A stretch of 48,952 bases of DNA from Mesorhizobium silamurunense (GTDB lineage: Bacteria; Pseudomonadota; Alphaproteobacteria; Rhizobiales; Rhizobiaceae): positions 1 through 48,952 of the forward strand of contig NZ_JHQR01000204.1 of the NCBI RefSeq assembly GCF_014843825.1, read 5' to 3'. How positions within the stretch are numbered: position 1 is the stretch's first letter; the number at the start of each line of letters is the position of its first letter. A model generated the notes under the pieces. That model saw only the letters and a program-made list of their open reading frames with translations, did not search any database and was not told where the DNA came from. Of the stretch, positions 34,742 to 41,861 are shown one piece after another. The position numbers were made by a program, and so were the translations under genes.

Positions 34742-34930
34742 GCACTGTGCGTCAACCGGCGAACACTTCGGAGCTAATACCCGGTCACCACCAGTTCGCG
34801 CGGTCGACATGCCTGCGAAGCGCATTGCGGATGCGCTCTGGTTCAAGCGTCGGTCTGTCGAGAGGTACGTTCGGCATGTCCAATAGCCGACAATGTAGAG
34901 TACGCGACGCAGAAGAAGCTGACCCATCGG
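34742..34930 (-). pseudogene. Degenerate qseM-type gene (second module)
   Basis: Minus-strand frames give SRTLHCRLLD and RIRNALRRHVDRANWW followed by a stop, and in a shifted frame VTGY. These correspond to FTIYMRLLD, RARKALRSHLDRVNW and VTTGY of the intact qseM-like protein. Its middle is shortened and no qseC partner is present. It faces the end of the fseA-type gene exactly as intact qseM faces the dead fseA at 24.3 kb. Confidence 0.65.
34877..34892 (+). promoter_or_regulatory. NifA upstream activator site, perfect TGT-N10-ACA
   Basis: TGTCCAATAGCCGACA, centred about 80 bp upstream of the sigma54 promoter at 34958, is a perfect consensus site at the normal distance. It lies in sequence derived from the decayed qseM gene, so the match could be accidental, but the distance and the strong promoter argue for use. 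Confidence 0.6.
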
Positions 34931-34957
34931 GTGCTTTTAAATAAATGCTTTTTTGCT

Positions 34958-34972
34958 TGGCACGGTACATGC
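34958..34972 (+). promoter_or_regulatory. Sigma54 (-24/-12) promoter, rightward
   Basis: TGGCACGGTACATGC with exact GG-N10-GC spacing, identical in all 15 bases to the M16 operon promoter at 43.49 kb. Similarity extends into the first transcribed bases (CCGCAAACGCG in both), so one is a copy of the other. Transcription should start near 34984. No protein-coding gene starts in the next 800 bp apart from a short ORF behind another promoter. Confidence 0.8.
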
Positions 34973-34983
34973 ATGGCTGCCGC

Positions 34984-35092
34984 AAACGCGCGGACTGAGT
35001 GGCCCCACCGCCCCGAAGTCGCCGACTTACGCCACCTCCCAAGGCGTACCCGGCCCGGCAGCGAGCTCAGTCTCCTGCCGGGCATGCCTTTT
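34984..35092 (+). ncRNA. Candidate sigma54-dependent small RNA (~110 nt)
   Basis: The interval is bounded by the sigma54 promoter at 34958-34972 and a strong hairpin with a T run at 35053-35092. No reading frame with a ribosome site lies inside; the only ATG near the start (34973) is upstream of the expected transcription start. An RNA made only when NifA is active is therefore predicted. Alternatively, the promoter is a relic of a duplicated M16 operon upstream region and the hairpin is coincidental. Confidence 0.45.
35053..35092 (+). terminator. Hairpin terminator of the candidate small RNA
   Basis: GCCCGGCAG (35053-35061) pairs perfectly with CTGCCGGGC (35075-35083) around a 13-base loop that itself contains GAGCTC, followed by a short T run (TTTT at 35089-35092). 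Strong stem, moderate T tract. Confidence 0.6.
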
Positions 35093-35629
35093 CAGACTAC
35101 TGGCGTTCGGAACTTGAAACTAAGCGGCGCAATGTCCGGCTGAAGAGGATTGCGTCGAATCGAATATGAAGGACCGTCTATGCGCGACGAATTTCTTGAA
35201 GGGGCGTCGAGATCGATCTGGTACGCCCGCTTATGAATAAGTGATGCGCAGCACTCGCCCATTTGAGACTCGCGGTGTTCATCACTTTATAACATCCTTC
35301 CAGGTGTCGCCTTTGAAGCTCGTATGAACCTTGGCGGGCACGTCTCTTGCCTGGCGGACGGCAGTACAAGTCGAGCCAATCGTTTGCAGGAGCGCGAAGG
35401 AAGCGTTCCTGTGCGCAAGGGGTAGGTGCGTTCACGCTCAGCATACGACATCCGACAACTGTGTCGGCTTTGGCGGTTTGACGACACAGCCTTGTTTGGC
35501 CGGCGTCTAGGTAAAGAGAATATAGCCTGATCCCACCCTCCGGAAGGGTTTGATTTAGAATTACTGCTCGGCCTGCTCAGGAAGCATTCTTATCCGCAAA
35601 CCTTTTTTGCGTCGGAAGCTCGGCAAGAA
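35093..35629. other. 540 bp without a recognisable gene
   Basis: Several short frames occur on both strands (for example leftward 35178-35444) but none has a ribosome site, a known motif or convincing composition. A weak hairpin with CCCTCCGG-AAGGG lies near 35535-35550. Confidence 0.4.
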
Positions 35630-35645
35630 TGTCAGAAGACCGACC
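35630..35645 (+). promoter_or_regulatory. Imperfect NifA upstream activator site
   Basis: TGTCAGAAGACCGACC is TGT-N10-ACC, one base from consensus, centred about 80 bp before the sigma54 promoter at 35711. Position supports it; the motif alone would not. Confidence 0.4.
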
Positions 35646-35710
35646 ATAAGGGGATGAGGGGCCAAGCCGTCGGTATGGAGAACCGGTGCAGCGCAGACAG
35701 TACGCCAAAT

Positions 35711-35726
35711 CGGCACGCATTTTGCT
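35711..35726 (+). promoter_or_regulatory. Sigma54 (-24/-12) promoter, rightward
   Basis: CGGCACGCATTTTGCT matches the consensus with a full -12 TTGCT element and one mismatch at the first base of the -24 element; GG-N10-GC spacing is exact. Expected start of transcription is near 35737, upstream of a 24-codon ORF (35857) and of the outer-membrane barrel gene (36128). Confidence 0.75.
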
Positions 35727-35856
35727 CTGATAATTCTGCCACCGGCGGACACAATGGCAGATCTTTGATCGGCCCGCAGGGAGCGATTTGTGACGAAGCG
35801 CTTCTTGCGGCAGCCATGACACGCGGCCGGATAGAGTCAGTGGAGGTGAGACCCGC

Positions 35857-35931
35857 ATGGTTCCGAGCATGTACGTGCGATTCCGGGGCGCGATGCGTCG
35901 AGCTGCGGAAGCGATGTCCTCGTGGTGGTAA
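35857..35931 (+). CDS. Possible small peptide (24 aa) behind a sigma54 promoter
   Basis: ATG at 35857 with a good GGAGGTG ribosome site eight bases upstream opens a 24-residue frame, MVPSMYVRFRGAMRR then AAEAMSSWW. The peptide is basic, methionine-rich and ends in two tryptophans, which could make an amphipathic membrane-associating helix. It starts about 120 bases after the predicted transcription start. It may also be only a leader ORF for the barrel gene 200 bp further on, or a chance frame. Confidence 0.35.
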   Translation: MVPSMYVRFRGAMRRAAEAMSSWW

Positions 35932-36127
35932 GCGCAAGCAAAGATCGGCGTGGCTTCACCACCCTACCAGCGCACGCACAGCAGGATCCCCGATCGGTCG
36001 AACCGCGGCCTTTGTACATCATGAGCTCCTCAGAAGCTGAAGAGCGCTCAAGCCTCGATCTTCTTGCCGAATAGTTGGCGACAGAACCCGAGATCGACAC
36101 CCGCGAAACACAAAGGAGAATTATCTG

Positions 36128-37072
36128 ATGCGGCGACTGTTTTTGACATATGCAGCGCTTTGTGGGCTGACGGCGGGCGCGACCGCTGCCAACGTGCCGG
36201 TGATCGCCGATCCGGCATTGGTAGCCGGGGCAGCGGCCCCAGTCTTTTCTTTCGAGGGTGGGCTACGCTATTGGTACAGTACCGGCGAAGCATCGAAGGA
36301 CCTTTACAATCGCAGCGGCACGCGGCTGGTCTCGCGGCTTACCTACGACCGTCTCGATGCGCATTCGGGCGAAGTCTTCTTCAATGCGACCCACAACCCG
36401 ACTGGCATTTTCGTCAAGGGCCTCCTCAGCGCGGGCGGGATCACCGAGGGTTCTCTCGTCGACGAGGATTGGCCGAATAGGGCCCCTTATTCGAACACGA
36501 TGTCCGATCAGCGCGGCGGCGACGTCACCTATTTCACCACCGATCTGGGATACTCTTTCTGGAACACGCCGGGCTACCGCATCGGTGCTTTTGTCGGCTA
36601 CAATTTCTGGAACGAGCGCTACCACGCTTTCGGTTGCGTGCAGCAGGCGACCAACACGCGATTTTGCTCGCGAGCCATCCCGAACAATGTCGGCCTCATC
36701 AGCCAGGACAACGATTGGCATTCCCTGCGGCTCGGCCTGGCCGGGCAGACGCAACTTACCGAACGACTCAGCCTTTCTGGCGACGTTGCGTTCCTGTTCA
36801 CGCGGCTCGACGGCGAAGATCGGCACCATCTGCGCCCAAAGATCAACCCGCTACCTGGAGACGGCGACGGGCATGGGGTCCAACTCGAGGCGGTGTTGAA
36901 ATACAAGGTCACGGATTTGTTCAACATCGGCGTCGGCGCCCGCTACTGGAGGGTGGCAACCGAGGGCACCGCGCATTTCGAGGAGACACCGGGCCATGGT
37001 TCCCCGCAGGTCGAGGACTGGGAGGCAGAGCGCTACGGCGTGTTCGTGCAGGCGAGCATCAAGTTCAACTGA
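36128..37072 (+). CDS. Outer-membrane beta-barrel protein, family not certain
   Basis: A 314-residue exported protein: signal peptide MRRLFLTYAALCGLTAGATAA, then alternating aromatic/polar strands typical of a barrel (FSFEGGLRYWYSTG, DVTYFTTDLGYSFW, YRIGAFVGYNFW, HSLRLGLAGQTQL, FNIGVGARYWRV, YGVFVQASIKFN). The YWYSTG/GYNFWNERYHAFGC parts resemble omptin- or Opa-like rhizobial porins, but I see no omptin active-site set that I would rely on. AAGGAG lies just before the ATG at 36128. With the sigma54 promoter at 35.71 kb, expression during symbiosis is possible. It probably works in permeability or adhesion at the outer membrane. Confidence 0.82.
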   Translation: MRRLFLTYAALCGLTAGATAANVPVIADPALVAGAAAPVFSFEGGLRYWYSTGEASKDLYNRSGTRLVSRLTYDRLDAHSGEVFFNATHNPTGIFVKGLLSAGGITEGSLVDEDWPNRAPYSNTMSDQRGGDVTYFTTDLGYSFWNTPGYRIGAFVGYNFWNERYHAFGCVQQATNTRFCSRAIPNNVGLISQDNDWHSLRLGLAGQTQLTERLSLSGDVAFLFTRLDGEDRHHLRPKINPLPGDGDGHGVQLEAVLKYKVTDLFNIGVGARYWRVATEGTAHFEETPGHGSPQVEDWEAERYGVFVQASIKFN

Positions 37073-37391
37073 GAAAGCAATTGTCCGCCGCCAGGACCCG
37101 AAGAGCAAATTGGAAGTGCCGGCGATTGGTCCTCCGGCGGGCGACCGGTTACAGGTGATCCAGATTTGACGCCCTCCTTCCTGGAAATGGTCTGTTAACC
37201 AGCATTCCCTGAGACTAGAACAAAAAGTGACTCGACGAGTGGGTCAAAAAACGGCTATTGTTCTCTCTTTGTTCCGGTGCGAACCTGAGCAAGGAAAGCT
37301 GTTGAAAACAAGTGGGATGGATAGGCAAATCAGCCGCCCTAGCTCACCTTGGGTTCAAAAGTCCAATGCAACCTAACGAGGAGGTCAATCG
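37073..37391. other. 319-bp intergenic region before the dCTP-deaminase pair
   Basis: No gene is visible. The sequence from about 37180 becomes AT-richer than its surroundings and stays so through the next two genes, marking them as a separately acquired segment. The promoter of the pair must lie here. GAGGAGG at 37379-37385 is a strong ribosome site for the gene at 37392. Confidence 0.45.
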
Positions 37392-37628
37392 ATGAAAGTT
37401 CGGGTTAGGCAGATAGGGCCAGCGACACACCCTAGCGAGGTTGTGGTTTCTGTGGACACAACTTCTGGCGCCGAACATTTGGTTGTGAATCAGCGTTCAC
37501 TTACGGATGATAAATTAGAGATTGGCTATCCTATCAATAGCCGTGATTCGGACCTGCTTGTTGAGCTTCCACGAGAGACTATTAATGGCTCATGGAGAGT
37601 ATGGGTGCCGCAAGCTTTGGTAGAATAG
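37392..37628 (+). CDS. Small protein of unknown function paired with a dCTP deaminase (78 aa)
   Basis: A 78-residue acidic protein (MKVRVRQIGPATHPSEVVVSV, ending RVWVPQALVE) that I do not recognise. It is mostly predicted beta-strand, with no cysteines or membrane segment. The strong GAGGAGG site, and the deaminase start 16 bases behind its stop, make it a real gene in a two-gene operon. Base composition is lower in GC than in the flanking genes. It might be a regulator or inhibitor of the deaminase, or a phage-sensing partner; nothing in the sequence decides this. Confidence 0.7.
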   Translation: MKVRVRQIGPATHPSEVVVSVDTTSGAEHLVVNQRSLTDDKLEIGYPINSRDSDLLVELPRETINGSWRVWVPQALVE

Positions 37629-37643
37629 ACATGGAGGGGCGGG

Positions 37644-38210
37644 ATGATACTCACAGATAGGGAAATACAAATCGCCTTGCAAAACGAGGCGATCATTATC
37701 GACCCGCCCCCCGACATTTCCTTCTATAGCTCAACCAGTCTCGATCTAACACTTGACCGGCGGCTGACTCTATTCAAAGACCAAAAGGCAGGCATCAGCC
37801 TCTGCATCGATCCTTCGCAGAAGGGATACAATCACGAAGAGGTAATGGCAGAAATCACTACGCCACTGGATATCGATGGCGAACAGGGATTCGATTTTCC
37901 GCCCCACCATATGATCCTAGCTTGGACACGCGAATATGTGGAACTGAAATTCCAGTCTAGGATTGCGGCAAGGGTAGAAGGGAAAAGCTCCCTCGCCCGA
38001 CTTGGGATTGGCATTCATCTCACAGCGCCAACCATCCATGCGGGATTCGCTGGCAACATTCGTCTTGAGATGGTCAACCACAATAAGGTCCCAGTTAAGC
38101 TCAGGGCCGGAATGAAAATCTGCCAGCTCATTTTCGAGCAAACTCTTGGTACCCCAGTTCGCGGATATGAAGGCCGCTTTGCTGGTCAAACGACGACCAA
38201 GAAAGGCTAA
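37644..38210 (+). CDS. dcd: dCTP deaminase / dUTPase-family protein
   Basis: A 188-residue protein of the trimeric dCTP deaminase/dUTPase fold: MILTDREIQIAL start, then VEGKSSLARLGIGIH, equivalent to the DGRSSLARLGL loop of E. coli Dcd with its catalytic Ser and Arg, and LEMVNH containing the catalytic Glu. The usual IDPG turn reads IHAG, a variant that I believe is common in a bacterial subgroup. It would deaminate dCTP, or hydrolyse dUTP, lowering pyrimidine nucleotide pools. Stand-alone deaminases of this kind are used in phage defence by depleting dCTP. Its lower GC, small partner gene and island location fit that better than housekeeping, but that remains an inference. Confidence 0.85.
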   Translation: MILTDREIQIALQNEAIIIDPPPDISFYSSTSLDLTLDRRLTLFKDQKAGISLCIDPSQKGYNHEEVMAEITTPLDIDGEQGFDFPPHHMILAWTREYVELKFQSRIAARVEGKSSLARLGIGIHLTAPTIHAGFAGNIRLEMVNHNKVPVKLRAGMKICQLIFEQTLGTPVRGYEGRFAGQTTTKKG

Positions 38211-38543
38211 TACCCCTAATTCGATTGCTAGTGGCCCGCCCTGACGTGGCCGTTTGCATTTTGTCTGTGAAAACCGGGTATGGCAACTTTCCCTCTGCTT
38301 GAAGTCTGAACTCGCGCAACGCCTTATCGCTCGCAAGGTTATCCTCCGTCACATGCGCGCCCTCTTCGCCGACAAACCGGACGCTTGTCTCGTCGCGAGA
38401 TACATCCAGCCAATACGTCAAAATTGCGTGTGCACGGGTTTCGGAACCGCCCGCCGGCACCCCTTGCGCAGCGATCTTGCGATGGCGGTCTTCAGAGATC
38501 GCTCGCGCGATTGCCGGATCTGCGAACCGCGCAAGCAGACGCT
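38211..38543 (-). other. 330 bp between convergent dcd and gabD-type genes; possible decayed leftward ORF
   Basis: A leftward frame from 38562 (ATG inside the end of the gabD-type gene) to 38128 reads KRLLARFADPAIARAISED, then GVPAGGSETRAHAILTYWL, and enters the dcd gene in antisense. The protein-like part (38250-38540) has gene-like composition but no family that I recognise, and overlap with dcd shows that the end is not original. Probably a remnant. Confidence 0.35.
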
Positions 38544-40001
38544 TCAGATGCCGCCCATGCAAAGGTATTTCATTTCGAGGTGATCCTCGAGGCCATGGCG
38601 GGAACCCTCCCGCCCGATACCGGACTGTTTTATCCCGCCGAAGGGTGCCGCTTCCGAGGACATGCGTCCGGTGTTGATGCCAATCATGCCATATTCCAAG
38701 GCCTCGGCCACACGCCAGACACGCTTCAGGTTTGACGCATAAAAATAGGCAGCGAGGCCATAAATCGTGTCATTGGCCTCACGCACGACCTGATCCGCAT
38801 CTTCGAAACGAATGATCGGGGCCAAGGGCCCAAATGTCTCCTCTTGCGCCACTGTCATTTCGCTGGAGACCTCGGTGATGACCGTCGGTTGGAAAAAAGT
38901 CCCTTGCTTGCCGATGCGTTTGGCCCCACATCGAATTGTGCCGCCTTTGGAGACGGCATCGGCGATATGGGATTCGATCTTGGCCAGAGCATGCCTGTCG
39001 ATCAAGGGTCCGATGTCCGCTCCGGGAGCGAAGCCGTCACCAACCGATAGGTTGCGGACTTTCTCCACGAATTTCTCGACGAACTCATCGTGAACGCTCG
39101 ACTGGACGTAAATGCGGTTTGCCGACACGCAGGTCTGGCCCGCATTGCGGAACTTCGCCTGGATCGCACCGTCAACCGCAGCATCGATATCGGCATCGTC
39201 GAAGGCGATAAAAGGTGCATTGCCACCCAGCTCGAGGCTGACCTTCGTGATCTGGTCCGAGCACTGGCGCATCAGCAGCCGGCCAACCTCGGTCGAGCCG
39301 GTGAAGCTGATCTTGCGGACCTTGGGATTGGTGCAGAGTTCGCGACCGACCGCATCGCCTTCGGACGCATAGATCAGGTTGACGACGCCTTCGGGAAAGC
39401 CTGCCTGATGCGCAAGGGCGAACATTGCGCCAGCCACAAGCGGCGTCTGTTCAGCGGGCTTGAGGATGATCGTGCAGCCCGCCGCTAAGGCCGGCGAGAT
39501 TTTGCGCGCCACCATGGAGGCTGGGAAATTCCACGGCGTGATCGTCCCGACGACGCCGATCGGTTGCTTGATCACCAGCATCCGACGGTCCGTTGATGGT
39601 GCGGAGATCGTTTCACCATAGATGCGATTGGCCTCTTCGGCGTACCATTGTAGATACGCCGCCGCGTGCGCTATCTCCGACCTGGCTTCCGCAAGCGGCT
39701 TGCCCATCTCCGCGGTGAGAATCGCGGCGAGATCGTTGGCGTGGTCGATGATCAACTGATGCCATCGCCACAGAACATCGCTGCGCTCACGTGCAGTCAA
39801 CGCGGCCCATCCAGGCTGCGCCGCATAGGCCCTGTCGATCGCAGCGCGCGTCTCCTCCACGCCCATGTCAGGAAGCTCTGCCAGCACTTCGCCCGTCGAC
39901 GGGTTGAGGACCTCGAACGTCCGCTCGCTGAGCCGCGTGCCAAGCGCCGGCAGGCGATCAATGGCTCCAAACAGGTCCGGGGATCTCAGGTGTCGGATCA
40001 T
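38544..40001 (-). CDS. gabD: Succinate-semialdehyde dehydrogenase (GabD-type aldehyde dehydrogenase)
   Basis: A 485-residue aldehyde dehydrogenase with GabD hallmarks: TPWNFPASMVARK, FTGSTEVGRLLM, general base in LELGGNAPF, nucleophilic cysteine in GQTCVSANR, and the end INTGRMSSEAAPFGGIKQSG. The regular family length (482-490) supports the ATG at 40001; the frame stays open upstream to 40463 but that sequence is not dehydrogenase-like. It converts succinate semialdehyde to succinate with NADP, as in GABA degradation, an amino acid plentiful in nodules. No transaminase gene lies beside it. The 450 bp upstream contain no gene; the promoter should lie there. Confidence 0.92.
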   Translation of the reverse strand: MIRHLRSPDLFGAIDRLPALGTRLSERTFEVLNPSTGEVLAELPDMGVEETRAAIDRAYAAQPGWAALTARERSDVLWRWHQLIIDHANDLAAILTAEMGKPLAEARSEIAHAAAYLQWYAEEANRIYGETISAPSTDRRMLVIKQPIGVVGTITPWNFPASMVARKISPALAAGCTIILKPAEQTPLVAGAMFALAHQAGFPEGVVNLIYASEGDAVGRELCTNPKVRKISFTGSTEVGRLLMRQCSDQITKVSLELGGNAPFIAFDDADIDAAVDGAIQAKFRNAGQTCVSANRIYVQSSVHDEFVEKFVEKVRNLSVGDGFAPGADIGPLIDRHALAKIESHIADAVSKGGTIRCGAKRIGKQGTFFQPTVITEVSSEMTVAQEETFGPLAPIIRFEDADQVVREANDTIYGLAAYFYASNLKRVWRVAEALEYGMIGINTGRMSSEAAPFGGIKQSGIGREGSRHGLEDHLEMKYLCMGGI

Positions 40002-40332
40002 CGGGAGGCACAGGGGCAATAGCGGATTTTTCCCCAACGCAGCGGGTATATTGTCAGCAGTGTGCTTGTGTATCCCGCGACGTCCGGGTTCCTTAGGGCC
40101 TCGGGCCAGACAGCTGGTAGGCCACCGTCCCCAAACTGGAATGGGAGGCCACTTTGAATTCTCAAGAAGACGGCTCGCGGTTCTTATTAGCCGAAAATCA
40201 TCGACACGAACCGGCAGACCGCATGGGGGCCTGGCACTCAGCCTAAGGCCAACACCCGGCTTCGCATGAGGTAGGCACCCCTGACAAAAGCTGTCGATAC
40301 GCGAAAATTCTGACCCGCCAACCTCATAAGAA
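40002..40332. other. Upstream region of the gabD-type gene, no gene seen
   Basis: Between the dehydrogenase start and the terminator of the M16 operon I find no credible reading frame. No good -24/-12 element is present, unlike at the peptidase genes. TGGCACTCAGCCTAAGG at 40235 lacks the GC at the required distance. Confidence 0.4.
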
Positions 40333-40359
40333 AAACCCCGCCGAAAATCGACGGGGTTT
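40330..40359 (-). terminator. Rho-independent terminator of the M16 peptidase operon
   Basis: On the minus strand AAACCCCG pairs with CGGGGTTT (40333-40340 with 40352-40359), with an extra CGA/TCG pairing inside, followed by TTTTTC. It lies 100 bases past the stop of the second M16 gene. Confidence 0.85.
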
Positions 40360-40459
40360 GTCAGTGTTCTGGGGTAAAAGGCCTGTTTGCGCACCAACCG
40401 CACCTCTCCCCGTGAAAAAGCCTCACAAGGAGAGAAGGGAGATGAATCGGGTCCTGTAC

Positions 40460-41854
40460 TCATCCTTTGCCCGCGAGCGGCGGGCCGATCACCATAATGG
40501 AGGGATCGGCGGAAAGCAGCTTCTTCGCCGCTGCCTTGACCTCTTCGAGCGTCACCTGATCGATGAGGGCGGCGCGGCGCTCGATGTGGTCGATGCCGAG
40601 ATTGTCGAGCTGCAGCTCGACCAGCGTGGAGGCAATCGAGCTGGAGGAATCCAGATTGTTGATCGCATAGGCGCCGATCAGATGTTTCTTGCTCGCCTCG
40701 AGTTCGGCCTCCGTAGGCCCCTGCTGTGCCATCTGCTTCACCACCTGATGCACGATGCTCAGTGTCTCGACGACGCGGTCCGAGCGTGTCGCCGTCGTAA
40801 CCAGCAGTTCATGAGAATGCTCGTAACCGGTCAGATAAGAGCCGACGCCATAGGCAAGGCCGCGCTTTTCCCGCACCTCCTCCCACAGGCGCGACGTGAA
40901 GGGCGAGCCGCCCAGGATATCGTTCATCAGCAGCGCGGCGAAGAAATCCGGCTCGCTGCGTCCGACGCCAGGAAAAGCCAATTGCAGCGAGGTCTGCGGA
41001 AGCTCGTAGTTCACCTCCACCTGCTGTCCGAGTTTTGCGGCGACATCGGCAACGGGGGAGAGCGTCTGCTTCTCGTGCAAATCGCCGAACAGCTGGTCGA
41101 GCTTTTCACTCAGCCTCGTCGCGTCAATGTCGCCGACCACGGCAACATGGAGCCCGTCGCGAGCGAAGATGGCCTTGTGGAAGGCGCCGAGATCGGCCGG
41201 CGTGATGCCGGCGAGGCTCACTTTGGTACCTTCGTCCGGCCTCGAATAGGGATGCGTGCCATAGATCGCGCGCAGCCATTTGCGCTGAGCGATCGCCTCG
41301 GGGTCGCGCTCATTGGCGATGATGCCGGAGAGGAGCTGGGCACGGATGCGGTCGACCGGCTCCTGGTCGAAGCGCGGCCTGTTGATCGCGAGCCTGAGCA
41401 GATCGAAAGCGGCGTCCTGTTGGTCCGAAAGCATGCGCATCGAGCCATGGACGCCGTCGCGTTGCGCGTCGAAGCTCATCTCGGCGCCGGCATCGTCGAG
41501 CTTCACTTGAAAGGCCTCGCTGTCGAGATCGCCGGCACCCTCGTCGAACAGGGCGGTCATCAGATGAATGAGCCCCTCCTTACCGACCGGGTCCTGCGTC
41601 GTGCCGCCGTCGAAAACGAAGCGGATGGTGATGATCGGCACCGTATGGTCCTCCACCAGCCAGGCGTTGATGCCCTTTTGCGATTTCACCTCTTGGATGT
41701 TCATCGCCGCATGGGCCCTGAGCGCCGGCAGGATGAGGAAGAGGATGGCGAGGAGGAGGATGGCCAGCGGGGTGGCGAGTCGCGCGACGCTGCCTTCTGC
41801 CGCTGAAAGCGGAAAAGGCAGGGCTTGTGCAAAGGCGGCACGGTGTTGGTTCAT
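40460..41854 (-). CDS. M16-family peptidase-like protein, zinc motif absent (partner subunit)
   Basis: A 464-residue M16B-type protein exported by an N-terminal signal/anchor (LATPLAILLLAILFLILPALRA, cut near AHAA). The position of the zinc motif reads GLIHLMTALFDEG, without HxxEH, so it cannot bind zinc. It keeps the R/Y substrate-binding segment EEVREKRGLAYGVGSYL. This is the usual division of labour in M16B heterodimers, one catalytic subunit and one substrate-binding subunit. It starts seven bases after the stop of the catalytic partner. I chose ATG 41854; the frame upstream overlaps the partner gene. Confidence 0.9.
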   Translation of the reverse strand: MNQHRAAFAQALPFPLSAAEGSVARLATPLAILLLAILFLILPALRAHAAMNIQEVKSQKGINAWLVEDHTVPIITIRFVFDGGTTQDPVGKEGLIHLMTALFDEGAGDLDSEAFQVKLDDAGAEMSFDAQRDGVHGSMRMLSDQQDAAFDLLRLAINRPRFDQEPVDRIRAQLLSGIIANERDPEAIAQRKWLRAIYGTHPYSRPDEGTKVSLAGITPADLGAFHKAIFARDGLHVAVVGDIDATRLSEKLDQLFGDLHEKQTLSPVADVAAKLGQQVEVNYELPQTSLQLAFPGVGRSEPDFFAALLMNDILGGSPFTSRLWEEVREKRGLAYGVGSYLTGYEHSHELLVTTATRSDRVVETLSIVHQVVKQMAQQGPTEAELEASKKHLIGAYAINNLDSSSSIASTLVELQLDNLGIDHIERRAALIDQVTLEEVKAAAKKLLSADPSIMVIGPPLAGKG

Positions 41855-41861
41855 CGTCACA

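Noticed and set aside
34973..35143. 56-codon ORF beginning at the ATG next to the sigma54 promoter at 34958
   Set aside because: Its ATG lies upstream of the predicted transcription start and has no ribosome site, so it cannot be the product of that promoter.
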